This document shows positions 8,466 to 17,748 of a stretch of DNA of 23,289 nt, in pieces. The notes beneath the pieces were generated by a model. That model saw only the letters and a list, made by a program, of their open reading frames with translations. It searched no databases and was not told where the DNA came from. The DNA is from Chara braunii (lineage: Eukaryota > Streptophyta > Charophyceae > Charales > Characeae). The first letter of the stretch is position 1; each line of letters opens with the position of its first letter. The position numbers were made by a program, and so were the translations under genes. The DNA is taken from NCBI GenBank assembly GCA_003427395.1, contig BFEA01000104.1, forward strand, positions 3,103,278-3,126,566, read 5' to 3'.

Positions 8466-9400
8466 CGAGCTCACACGGGCGCGCACTCAAATGACAATAC
8501 CCAGCCTGGGCGCACATAGGCGCGTACTCAAATGACAATATCCAGCGCAAGGACACCTGGGCGCGCACTCAAACGACAGCATCTAGCCTGGGCGCACATA
8601 TATCTTGTGCAAGTGCACATGGGTGCGCACTCAAATAACTATGTCCAGCCTGGGCGCACACGGGCGCGCACTTCTAATAGCAATATTTGGCCTGGGCGCA
8701 CACGCGCGCACACTCTAACTGCTATTCCAGGCTTGGGCGCGCATGGGCACATACTTTAGCAGCAATGCCAAGCTTGGGCGCGCATGGGCACACACTCTCA
8801 AGTTTGGGCGCGCCCATTCTAACAACAATATCAAGCTTGGACGCGCATGGGCGTGCACTCTCAAGCTTGGGCGCGTATGGGCGCGCATTCTAACAGCAAT
8901 ATCAGGCTTGGGCGCGCATGGGCACGCACTCTGAAGCTTGGGCGCGTATGGGTGCAGAATATCTGGTCTGGGTGCGTGCGGGCGCGCACAGAAAAAAATA
9001 ATATCTGGTCTGGGCGCGCGCGGGCGCGCACTTAAAATTAATATCTGGTCTGGGCGCGCGCGGGCACGCACTTAAAATTAATATCTGCTCTAGGTGCGTG
9101 CGGGCGCGCACTTAAAATTAATATCTGCTCTAGGTGCGTGCGGGCGCGCACTTAAAATTAATATCTGGTCTGGGCGCGCACTGGCGCACACTTAAATAAT
9201 AAATCTGATTCGGGCGCATACTGGCGCACACTTAAATAATAAATCTGATATGGGCGCACACTGGCGCACACTTAAATAATAAATCTGATCTGCGTGTACA
9301 CTGGCGCACACTTAAATAATAAATATGATCTGGGCGTGCACTGGCGCACACTTAAATAATAAATATGATTTGGGCGTGTATTGGCGAACGCAAGCTTGCG
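8466..9400. repeat. 40-42 bp GC/AT alternating minisatellite
   Basis: About 23 copies of a unit in which a GGGCGCGC-type block alternates with an AT-rich block. The left part has 41-42 bp units containing CTCAAATGACAATA. From 9001 the unit is exactly 40 bp (ATATCTGGTC or ATATCTGCTC at 9001, 9041, 9081, 9121, 9161), and then CTTAAATAATAAAT units repeat at 40 bp from 9181 to about 9370. Long reading frames on both strands are repeat artefacts. Confidence 0.92.
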
Positions 9401-9930
9401 TGCGTGTCTTAACAACAATATCCCAAAAGAGTGCTGCCTAGCATTGCTAAGTTCAAGCGGAGACTTACCATTATTACCGTTCCGAGCATGAGCATAGTCC
9501 GGCCAGTGTGACGATACCGCGTCACAGTCCACTGTTTACTATAGTTCAGCATTACCGCGTTGAGTGGGAAACGCTGAACACAGTCCACAGTTTACTGCGA
9601 TCCAGCGTCACAACCCTATCAAATTAACTCTTACTGTGCCCGGTATCTGACGACAACACTTAGCCCTCACTTAGGGCCGATGTCGGTCACATAATAAATA
9701 TTTTTTGCCGCGACTAGCATTTGAGGGTTCCACTCAGCCTTCACTTAGGGCCAGAGAACCGCCGCACAAAGCTCGTGTGACCAGCCAAGCAAATAGCTGG
9801 TCACATAAACAAAATGATTAAAACAGTTGTTGCTGTGACTAGCATTTGAGCGCTCCACTCAACCTTCACTTAGGGCTAGAGAACCGCCGCACAAAGCTCA
9901 GAAATGGCAAGTGCTCACTCGTTGCACAGT
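9401..9930. repeat. Diverged ~125-bp duplicated unit and flanks
   Basis: GACTAGCATTTGAG followed by a CACTTAGGG and GAGAACCGCCGCACAAAGCTC block occurs at 9712 and 9837 (spacing 125 bp), with a partial third copy of the CACTTAGGG part near 9668. The sequence before 9650 contains repeated GTTTACT and CACAGTCCAC words but no clear array and no gene. Confidence 0.75.
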
Positions 9931-10310
9931 TGCGAAATGCTCAGTGCTCAGTATTGACCCTCAATCAAGGTGTGCACTCAGCGCACAGTTGCTAATAGCA
10001 CAATGCTCAGTAATGACCCTGACAAATAGCACGGTGCTCAGTAATGGCCCACAATGGTCAGAAATAGCTTTTCCGAAATAGCTCTTGCGAAATGGCACTG
10101 TTCAGAAGTAGCACTTGCGAACAACACTATTCAGAAATGGCTCTTTGCGAACAGCACTGTTAAGAAATAGCACTTGCGAATAACACTTGTTTAGAAATAG
10201 CACTTGCGAATAACACTGTCCAGAAATGACTCTTTACGAATAGCACTGTTCAGAAATGACTCGTTCAGAAATGACATTATTTAGAAATAGCACTTGCGAA
10301 TAGCACATTC
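9931..10310. repeat. 30-bp minisatellite
   Basis: CTTGCGA-type words start at 10084, 10114, 10144, 10173, 10203 and 10233, giving a 29-30 bp period with CAGAAATRGC between them. 9931-10080 holds looser, longer copies (GCACAGTTGC, ATGCTCAGTA). No gene is visible. Confidence 0.88.
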
Positions 10311-10320
10311 AGAAATGGTC

Positions 10321-10440
10321 CTCAGATACGGCGCTCAACCGCGGACAGTGGCAATTGGCTCAAATGGCCCTCAGATACGGCGCTCAACTGCGCACAGTGG
10401 CAAATGGCTCAAATGGTCCTCAGATACGGCGCTCAATGTA
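10321..10440 (+). repeat. 49-bp satellite, left arm
   Basis: CTCAGATACGGCGCTCAA starts at 10321, 10370 and 10419, a strict 49-bp period. The array ends within bases of gypsy fragment B. The same monomer in reverse orientation ends the right-hand array at 16038-16130, where it abuts gypsy fragment C. Confidence 0.92.
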
Positions 10441-10869
10441 CTCCATTACCTCTTTTTCTTCCTTTTAGGCATATTTTGTGGGTCTATCATTCCAAGGCGT
10501 GTGAGGAACGGTCCAAATCTTGACCATCTTGATCATGTCAACATCTAGTCGTTCCCTCTCTTCATCATTAAAGGAAAAGGCACCACTGTACTTCCGACAT
10601 AATTCATATATAAAATCCCTCTCAGGTGGCAGAAGGAAGTCATCGGTTCCTTCCTTCATTATCTTGAACCTCTCTGGGGTAATTCTTTCTCCTTTTAATG
10701 CAGTCTCTCTTAATCTTTTAATTATCTTTCTCTCCTTCTCTAATGCCTCATTGTAATCTCTCTCTATCAAGACGGCCACCGGATTCTTCTTAACGCCTTT
10801 GCGCTTATACTTCCTCTTAGACCCGGTCGCTATTTTCGTAAAAAAGAACCAGTCGCAGGCTGCCACCAT
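10438..10869 (-). pseudogene. Gypsy pol fragment B (protease-RT linker)
   Basis: The minus strand encodes ACDWFFFTKIATGSKRKYKR, then a basic, coiled stretch (EALEKERKIIKRLRETALKG), then PPERDFIYELCRKYSGAFSF and MVKIWTVPHTPWNDRPTKYA. A TAA at 10465-10467 interrupts it and the frame goes on with KEEKEVMEYI into the 49-bp satellite. The block before RT in Ty3/gypsy pol typically has this form: an acidic/basic linker, then a segment leading to the 'W..PR' and fingers region. Placement by family style is inference. It would fall between the end of fragment C and the inverted RT of element A. No frameshift is seen. Confidence 0.72.
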
Positions 10870-11627
10870 CTACCCCGCTAGGCCCCTAAAAAAAAAATTC
10901 GGACCCTGTGCATATTTTGCGCAGGCCCCGGAAATAGTATTTCCGGTTTAGGCTTGGAAGCCTTGGATCCCACTTTAGTTAGTGAGCCCATTTTCAGACT
11001 TCAATTCGGATCCCACAAGCTAACGGGGCCTTCGGGACCCCGAAAAAAAATTGGTTGTTTCTACTCACTCTGTGTGTCGTGTCAATCAGGCCGTGACAGT
11101 CGCCGCGAAGTGACAACGGTTTTTCAAATAGCGGCCAGCCCCTTCCCTGTTCCCTGAAAGCAGGCAGGCCGAATGGAGTTCTGTTTTTTTTTTTTTTTTT
11201 GATTGGACCGATAGAAATCCACAGGTCCCTGACACGCCCACCGTTTTTCCGCCATACTTCTTGTGATAGCCCTCGAAGGTCGGGGCTGTAGGATTCAAAA
11301 AAATACATACGGACTGAAAGGCGCGGTGCCTACTCCCAAGGCACTTTTCCATTTTTTTGTTAAAAACGTCTTGTGGGATTCAAGCCTTATCCGGTGCCCT
11401 TCTTCAGACCGGAAAAAACGGATAGTTCAAGGGCATCCGGATATCCGGATTTTCCTACTCGATTTTCCACATTCGGTGAGGAGCAACACCCAGCGACGGG
11501 CACTCCCGAAACCCGTTGCTGATTGTCATCATTGCAGGACCCTTCTACACCGTTTTCATAATTCCTGAAAAAGCTTCGAAAAAAGAAAAAGAAAAAAAAA
11601 AACAAAACTATGGGGAAAAAAAAAAAC
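10870..11627. other. Non-coding, hairpin-rich and homopolymer-rich stretch
   Basis: There is no credible gene. Perfect short hairpins cluster at 10928-10946 (CCGGAAATA around one base), 10950-10963 (AGGCTT/AAGCCT) and 11024-11042 (CGGGG/CCCCG). A T-run of about 20 lies at 11183-11202. A 16-bp palindrome, ATCCGGATATCCGGAT, is at 11435-11450. Long A-runs lie at 11581-11626. The reading frames over it show no domain. Confidence 0.6.
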
Positions 11628-11747
11628 TTTGAAACGGTGGCACACGGTGCCACCCCCCACCGCACTGTGTCGCACCGGTATACGAATCAAAACCAAAGTC
11701 GTGCTAGTGGGACATGGGGGGGTGGCACCGTATGATACCATTTCAAA
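11628..11747. mobile_element. 120-bp inverted-repeat element (MITE-like)
   Basis: The left arm 11628-11658 and right arm 11717-11747 are inverted repeats with 27 of 31 positions matching, including 15 consecutive bases (ACGGTGCCACCCCCC). The left arm also has its own hairpin (GGTGGCAC, loop ACG, GTGCCACC). The 58-bp centre has no coding. Size and form suit a tiny non-autonomous fold-back element, but with a single copy in the window this is a structural call only. Confidence 0.5.
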
Positions 11748-12480
11748 TTTATTTTTATTTTTTTAATTTTAACATTTTTTTTTGGAATTTTGAAATCCGT
11801 GTAGCCTGTTTTTGCCTAACCTGAATTTCACTGCGCACCGAGTTCTGCTGAGCCTAGGTCCCATTATATTTTTTTTTCGGGTATTTTCTTTTCGGGCCTG
11901 AAGGGCGTCTTGTCCAGATTCTTTTCTGGTGTAATTTTCACCTCCATGAGGGTCTTCCCTGATGTCATTGGATTTGTAGTCCTTATTTATATATTTATTT
12001 ATTTTCTCACCACAGACCCACAGGGTCCCAATTTTTTCTTTTGGGGTAACTAGGGTGCAGTCACAATTTCAATTTAAAATTCACTTCAGGCATCCCTCGA
12101 ATACACAAGCTACGTTGTATACATTCACAGTGTCCTCACTTTGGCACAACATTCGTGAAATCGTGACTCAAGTGCGTTTTCTACCTGAAAATCGTAATTG
12201 TGTCATAGTTTTTCCTTTCCTTTTTTTTATTTCTGTTGAGCGTTCTCGAGACCTTAAAACTTTTCGAAGTAGGCTCTTTCTCATTTTTCCCAACACTTGC
12301 AAAGGTAGTGGTGGTTTATATGCGCTCTGCTGCAATGCAATACAGAGGCAACACCTCACAGTCGAACAAACAAGCGTAGACACCTCCGTGGCCTGAAAAG
12401 ATTAATCGTTCTTGCCCGATGGACCGCGGATCATATACTTATCAAAACAAATATTGCATTAACACTTGAATTAGCAAAAA
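11748..12480. other. AT-rich sequence with no recognised feature
   Basis: T-runs and A/T-rich words dominate. A 113-codon plus-strand reading frame at 12055-12396 shows no domain, no codon-like regularity and no context, so I do not call it a gene. Confidence 0.5.
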
Positions 12481-14342
12481 GGTGGAGATAGGTATGAGAG
12501 AATCCTGTGACTTAGGCTTCACAATTTGTCAAAAAAGTCGTGTGGTCGAGGACTTTTTCCCATCCTCTGGGGCACGGTCCCAGTAGCAACGAGATAAGCC
12601 TTTGCTATATTCGTGCCACTTGTGTTTTCCATCTTGAAAACACTTAAGGTTGTTCATTCCCAGCAATTATGACGACGTTGTTTTTCTCATCAATTATTTG
12701 GTTCGTTTCCTCTTTTTTATGTTATCAGAATGAAAATGGACCGCCCTCCCATTGGTCATGCATAAAAAAAAAAAAAAAAAAAATACATCGGAGGGGGGTC
12801 TTCTCTCTATACCAAAGTTTTTTTGGGAGTTGCATGCAGAAAAGTGGATTATATATATAACAAAATTCAAAAACATTGTGAGTTGGCGGTTGCCCTGTGA
12901 GAATGAGAATCGTCGTCCTTCTAGGCCCATAAGTTGAGTATCAGAAACATGTAGCAGCAACATAAGTCTTAGCTATATCCGCGTGACATGTGTTTTTCAT
13001 CTTAAAAACACGTCAAGAAATATTAAGAAATAGAGAAAATAAAATCAGCTACAGTTTGTTACTGCAAGCAGACTAATACCGCCCCATACATTTCCAAGAT
13101 TCTTATGCCCTCCCACCTTAACCACGAGACCACTAACAATCAAATGAGAAGATTTTTGCGAGGTGGGAACCAGTAGCAAGACTTTTTTCTACCAATGAGA
13201 AACAGAACAGACCACATCCGCATGTCATTTTATAACATGGATTTCTCATAGTGTCAAAACGTTTACATGGTCATAAACCGCTGGCCAAATAGGGGGAGAG
13301 ACACACACACACACACACATACACACTAAGGGGGAGGAGACAATATATATATACAGAGTAAGAGAGAAGAAAAAAAAAGAAAATGAGGAGATGGCATGAA
13401 GTCCATGACCACGTGACCTTTTGATATGCAATCTTAACATTATGTCCCGAAAGCCACGTGGTCGTTAACGTTTTCCTACCTATGAGCATATAGAGCAATC
13501 CACGACCACACACACACACATACATAGGGGTAGTGGTGGGGGGGGAAATAAAGACTCGGAGACAAGGAGTTACAATGCAGTCCAGCGGCACATGACCTTT
13601 TAGAATCCAAACTCCATATTGTGCAAAAAAAAATACATGGTCATGAAATTTTTCCAACTTAGGAGAAAGGAAGCAGTCCTAAGCTCGTATACTTTACATA
13701 GCGTATATGAAAACAAACTCATAGTGAAACTGTAAACTAACGATGAAGGAGGCAGAAGTAGACAGACCACGACCACATGTCATTTTATAACATAAATTTC
13801 ATATTGTGTCAAACGATTACATGGTCATGGACCTGTCTCTTATACACATCTAGATGTGTATAAGAGACAGGTCCATGAGCGCGTTGCCTTTGAAATGCAA
13901 TCTTAGCATTATGTCTAAAAAGTCACTTGGTCGTTGACGACGTTGTACCTCTGAGCATATAGAGCAATCCATTACCACATACACACACACACAAAGGGGG
14001 GGATGGGGGGGAATACAAACTCAGAGATAGGGAGTTACAATGCAGTCTAACAACACATGACCTTTTAGAATCCAAGTTTCACATTGTGTTAAAAAAGTCT
14101 GGTGGTCATGAAATTCTTCCAACTTATGAGAAAGCAAGTAGTCCATAAGTTTGTGTACTTTACATAGAGTATATGAAAACAAACTGATAGTGAAACTGTA
14201 AACTAACAACGAAGGAGGCGGAAATAGACAACAACAGAACCCAGTCCATGACCACGTGTTTTTTTATACAACTCTACTTCACATTCTTTTTAAAAAGCCA
14301 CGTGGTCATGGATTATGTTCGAGAGACACACATATGCAATGT
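12481..14342. repeat. Palindrome-ended modules in a ~467-bp tandem duplication
   Basis: Modules of about 70 bp begin like GTCCATGACCACGTG and end like its reverse complement CACGTGGTCATGGAC. Copies in varying states of decay start near 13207, 13407, 13577, 13765, 13871, 14046 and 14245. The block 13407-13832 recurs at 13871-14240: GAGCATATAGAGCAATCC is at 13484 and 13953, and AGTGAAACTGTAAACTAAC is at 13723 and 14189. Further left, two hairpins share the loop CATCTT: 12622-12643 (GTGTTTTC/GAAAACAC) and 12990-13011. CA runs sit inside the larger unit. No genes. Confidence 0.75.
13833..13870. other. Double Tn5/Nextera mosaic end (library adapter relic)
   Basis: 13833-13851 reads CTGTCTCTTATACACATCT, identical to the 19-bp Tn5 hyperactive mosaic end, and 13852-13870 is its exact reverse complement with no spacer. 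This is the junction adapter of circularised mate-pair libraries. A natural occurrence of two perfect, back-to-back 19-bp ends is implausible. The 8 bases on each side (TCATGGAC and GTCCATGA) extend the palindrome but fit the local module ends. Confidence 0.95.
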
Positions 14343-14544
14343 CTAAACAGAAGGAAGCATGGCCGGTTCTGCTATTTTGGAGTGTTGTACAAATTGATAT
14401 TTTGACATCATGTGAAACCATCGTTGCAAAAAACAAGCACGCATCTCAAACCTCCTCATGTTTATAAATGTCTTAGTACATATTGAAAGATGTCACAATA
14501 AACTCTAGTTTTTTTTCTCGAACTGCCTCAATCTTGGACAGTGT
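14343..14544. other. Sequence with no recognised feature
   Basis: I see no gene, repeat or structured site in this stretch. Confidence 0.4.
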
Positions 14545-14653
14545 AGGACATATGTTGAACTGTTGTTGAACCAATGTTGGACGTGTTGAACCAATGTTGG
14601 ACATGTTGAACTGATGTTGAACCAACGTTGTAAAGTGTGTTGTTCAACGTTGG
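14545..14653. repeat. 20-bp tandem repeat and hairpin
   Basis: GTTGAACCAATGTTGGAC-type units start at 14565, 14585 and 14605. A perfect 9-bp inverted repeat, CCAACGTTG (14622-14630) and CAACGTTGG (14645-14653), closes the array with a 14-base loop. Confidence 0.8.
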
Positions 14654-14912
14654 TCTTGTGGTGAAAAGTCAGATCAACAGATGAAATGTATGTGCACCAA
14701 TGCCCATTATTGCACAAACATTGAAAAACACAAAACAAAACTCAAAAAATTTTATGTTGAAGAACTGCGATCAGCCAGTAGGAGCATTAGGGAAGTCCAG
14801 AGCAGGAGACAAGAAAGTCAAGCAGGAGGCAAGCAAAGGGAGAGGTAAGGAAAGAAAGGGGCGAGACTGGCTGGGAAGAAGGGGTCTGGAATTCACCTGG
14901 TTGCCTGTCCCA

Positions 14913-15040
14913 TGCCGTTCTCTCCTCTGCCCCTCACTTTCCCTTTCTCTTCCCTTCTCTTTCCTTCTCTTCTCTTCTCCTCTTCTCTTCTCTTCTCTCT
15001 CCTTCTTCTTTCCAACCGCTCCCACTTATTTTTTTTTACT
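14913..15040 (+). repeat. Polypyrimidine tract (CT-rich)
   Basis: Almost pure C/T on the plus strand, rich in TTCTCTTCTC words, in an otherwise mixed region (14654-15190) with no gene. Such tracts can form triplex DNA. Reading frames of Ser/Leu or Arg/Glu over it are compositional. Confidence 0.7.
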
Positions 15041-15189
15041 TACCCTCCATGGGTAGTAGGTACGCTGTATCTGATCCTTGCGCACCATGACTGAGTACTG
15101 CATCTGATAATAGGCCATGAACTGTGCGTTCACGTGTTGTATTCGAGGGTTGACCTTGATACAAGCGTCGACGAACAATATCCACTAAA

Positions 15190-15440
15190 TAGCTGCGTTA
15201 AGAGACACTCAATCTAAGTGTTCATAGTCTGATGAGTATGACGATTTATAGTCCGCTGATTGGCTGTGCCGAGAGACACTTGATCTGAGTATGTCGATTT
15301 ATAGTCCGCTGATTGGCTGTGCCGAGAGACCCTTGAACTGAGTATGTCGAATTATAGTCCGCTGATTGGCTGTGCCGAAAGGCACTTGAACTGAGTATGC
15401 CGGATCATAGTCCGCTGATTGACTGTGCCAAGAGGCGTTC
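15190..15440. repeat. 53-bp satellite
   Basis: GTCCGCTGATT starts at 15251, 15304, 15357 and 15410, an exact 53-bp period, with words shared with the next array (ATCTGAGT, CTGTGCC). Confidence 0.9.
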
Positions 15441-16015
15441 GAACTGAATGTGAGCACCCAGTGTTTGCGGCTGTGTGCCGGTGCGCACCGCTCTTGAGAA
15501 CCATATCTGAGTCTTTTCGCTGTTTGCGATTGTGCGTCAGTGCGCACTGCTCTTGAAAACCATATCTGAGTCTTTTCGCTGTTTGCGACTGTGCGTCAGT
15601 GCGCACCGCTTTTGAGAACCATATCTGAGTCTTTTTCGTTGTTTGCGACTGTGCGCCAGTGCGCACCGCTCTTGAGAACCATATCTGAGTCTTTTCGCTG
15701 TTTGCGGCTGTGTGCCAGTGCGCACCGCTCTTGAGAACCATATCTCAGTCTTTTCGCTGTTTGCGACTGTGCGCTTGTGCGCACCGCTCATGAGAGCCAT
15801 ATTGCAACTGTGCGCCAGTGCGCACCGCTCTTGAGAACCATATGAGAGTCTTTTCGCTGTTTGCGCCTGTGCGCCTGTGCGCACCGCTCATGAGAGTCGT
15901 ATCTAAGTCTTTTCGTCATTTTGCAACAGTGTACCAGTGAGCACCACCCTTGAGAACCATACCTTAGTCTTTTCGCCGTTTGTGACTGTGCACCAGTGCG
16001 CACCACTCTTGAAAG
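15440..16015 (-). repeat. 59-bp satellite
   Basis: CCATAT(C)TGAGTCTTTTCGC units start at 15501, 15560, 15619, 15679, 15738, 15796, 15838 (one shortened copy) and 15897, about ten copies of 58-60 bp. Frames of 60-180 codons on the minus strand are repeat artefacts. The monomer aligns loosely with the 49-bp unit that follows (TTTGCSACTGTGC core). Confidence 0.92.
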
Positions 16016-16019
16016 CCAT

Positions 16020-16130
16020 TTGCCACTGTGCACAGTTGAGCGCCGTATTTGAGGGCCACTTGAGCCATTTGCCACTGTGCATAGTTGAGCGCCGTATCTG
16101 AGGGTCATTTGAGTCATTTGCCACTGTGCA
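16020..16130 (-). repeat. 49-bp satellite, right arm
   Basis: GAGCGCCGTATYTGAGGG starts at 16038 and 16087, a 49-bp period. It is the reverse complement of the array at 10321-10440. It ends at 16130, and fragment C coding begins at once. Confidence 0.92.
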
Positions 16131-17410
16131 AAGGAACTCGAAGAAGGGATTGTCAAGAAGAATGTCAATGGGCACGTCTGTGATGCCAATTGGAACAAGA
16201 TAGATTTCCGAGTCAAAGGAGGGATGCGAGCAGTTATCATAGAACAGGCTAGGGCCAATAAGAATAAAAAAAAAAATGTTAGAGTTAATGTTATCACCTT
16301 CGATGGTATGCTACCTCCAGAGATAGTGGCTCGAGATGACAATCCTGGAAGTCAAAGCCTGAATGTATCCCATATCAGTCAGAAAAAAGTCGAAGAGAAA
16401 AAACGAGAGAAGGCTCAAAGAGAGCTAGACCAGCTGATAGATGGGACCAAGGACCTAGTGAAGGAAGGGAAAGGAAAGGAAGCTGTCGGGAATAAGAGAA
16501 GGGTGGTCTTGAGATCCGAAGCCGAGGAAGGGATCTCGATAGATGAAGTAGTGAAAAAATTACTCGAGGAGACCGAGATCACCTATCCTGGAAAGAAGCA
16601 GTAGCCTTGGTACCTAAGTTTAGAGAAGAACTTAAAAAAAATGGTTGAAAGGCGGAAGGTAGAAATTAATAGCCTAAGACTCTTCCCTCATCATGTGGAA
16701 AGAGCCCCGCCTGGTACCAAGTTAAGGTTTGGTAACATGTCGTATGAATACTTGAATATCTCTGTGAATGATGTGAAAGTCAGAGCTCTAGTAGACTCTG
16801 GAGCTGAGATGGTGCTTATGTCCTCGGCCACAATGAGATCATGTGGGCTCGGGATAGACAGAAAGGCCAATCATCAGCTTTCCAATATAGCTGGATTCCT
16901 GCCTTTGGAAGGTTTTATTGATGATATGCCTATTCGGATTGGAACTTTACGGGCCGAGATCCTCTGTTTTGTGGTCCCCAATTTGTATCATGATTGTATT
17001 CTCGGAGCCCCTTTCCTACATAGAATGGAGGCTTGTGCGTTCTTTGGCCATGATGGGGCAGCCTGGCTTTCTCTCCAGGATCCTAACAGTGGTCAAGAAC
17101 AGGCCTTTGTGATAAGTGATAGGCATCATCCTCGTCATCAGCGACATGTTAACTCTCTTAAGCATGGAGAATCTGACAAGCTAATTAAGGAAGTACGGAC
17201 AAAACTGAAAGGAAGTGGAATAATAGATGAAAAGACGACGATTAGAGTGAATGATATTGGAAAGATGCTCAAACTCCTGGATAAAGAGAAGGAGTTGGGC
17301 GATAAGAGAGAGATGGAAGGATTCAAGGATGTTGTGAGGGCAGCTAAAGCTAGCACGATGCTCCCGCTTTCAGAATTCGTGGGGGGCCTACTGGTTTCGA
17401 GAAAAAAAGG
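16131..17410 (+). pseudogene. Gypsy gag-pol fragment C (post-gag linker and retropepsin)
   Basis: Coding is open from 16131 (ELEEGIVKKNVNGHVCDANW) through ATG 16224, a linker with VRVNVITFDGMLPPEIVARD and a Lys/Glu-rich coil, to TAG 16602-16604. The same frame continues through ATG 16641 to about 17410. The aspartic protease has its catalytic triplet in VRALVDSGAEMVLMSSATM, then the IADILGAPF-type block CILGAPFLHRM with flanking LEGFIDDMPIRIGTLRAEIL, as in retropepsin-like gypsy proteases. The tail (KLIKEVRTKLKGSGIIDEK, LSEFVGGLL) leads towards the linker in fragment B. A satellite abuts the 5' end and a hairpin the 3' end, so the piece is truncated on both sides. One in-frame stop and no frameshift are seen. 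Confidence 0.85.
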
Positions 17411-17456
17411 CCTGATCTGGGCCGTTGATCGACGATGATCCACGGCCCAGATCGGG
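17411..17456. repeat. Strong hairpin at the end of fragment C
   Basis: 17411-17425 (CCTGATCTGGGCCGT) pairs with 17442-17456 with one T-G wobble. After a one-base mismatch, GATC pairs with GATC, leaving a 6-base loop. It sits exactly where the gypsy coding similarity ends. Confidence 0.85.
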
Positions 17457-17560
17457 CGTGTTTTGAATTCGATATAGCGCAGGCCCCGTTTCGCACTACG
17501 CGCGGTAAGTGGTCACGTAGAAGTCCCTCCCCACCAACGGCCCGCTGCTTTTCGGACACA

Positions 17561-17692
17561 ATGCCTGCTGCTAGTCGTCGCCCCATGCTTTGGAGCTCAC
17601 GGCCCGTTGCCCCGCCTCCCGGCTGCTTACCTGCTGGAGGCTGGAGCCATCGCCGCCGCGTTTGTTTGCTGAACCTCGTCCTCCTCCGCCAG
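17561..17692 (+). CDS. Possible first exon, hypothetical, with consensus donor
   Basis: ATG 17561 starts 44 codons (MPAASRRPMLWSSRPVAPPP and on) that stop exactly in phase at CAG|GTAAGT, a perfect 5' splice site. The next 200 bases are a pyrimidine-rich tract. A 3' splice-like site (CTTCTTTTTGCAG, ending 17989) follows but is succeeded by TAG in this phase. The composition is GC-rich, unlike the neighbouring gypsy coding. There is no recognisable domain. A spurious match is quite possible. Confidence 0.2.
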
Positions 17693-17706
17693 GTAAGTCG
17701 TCCCCC

Positions 17707-17716
17707 TTAACCTTCC

Positions 17717-17748
<32 letters not shown>

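Noticed and set aside
7854-9111. Several 60-118 codon frames on both strands in the minisatellites
   Set aside because: They repeat with the array period, exist on both strands at once and have only composition-driven residues (Arg/Ala/Pro).
12055-12396. 113-codon plus-strand frame
   Set aside because: No domain, no family resemblance, AT-rich non-coding surroundings, and an opposing frame of similar quality on the minus strand.
13825-13878. A natural 54-bp palindrome or bacterial Tn5-type insertion
   Set aside because: The central 38 bp equal two engineered mosaic ends back to back with nothing between, which is a library junction, not a transposon.
15299-16342. Minus-strand frames up to 184 codons
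   Set aside because: They translate the 53/59/49-bp satellite. Periodic residues follow the monomer, and the last one runs over fragment C on the wrong strand.
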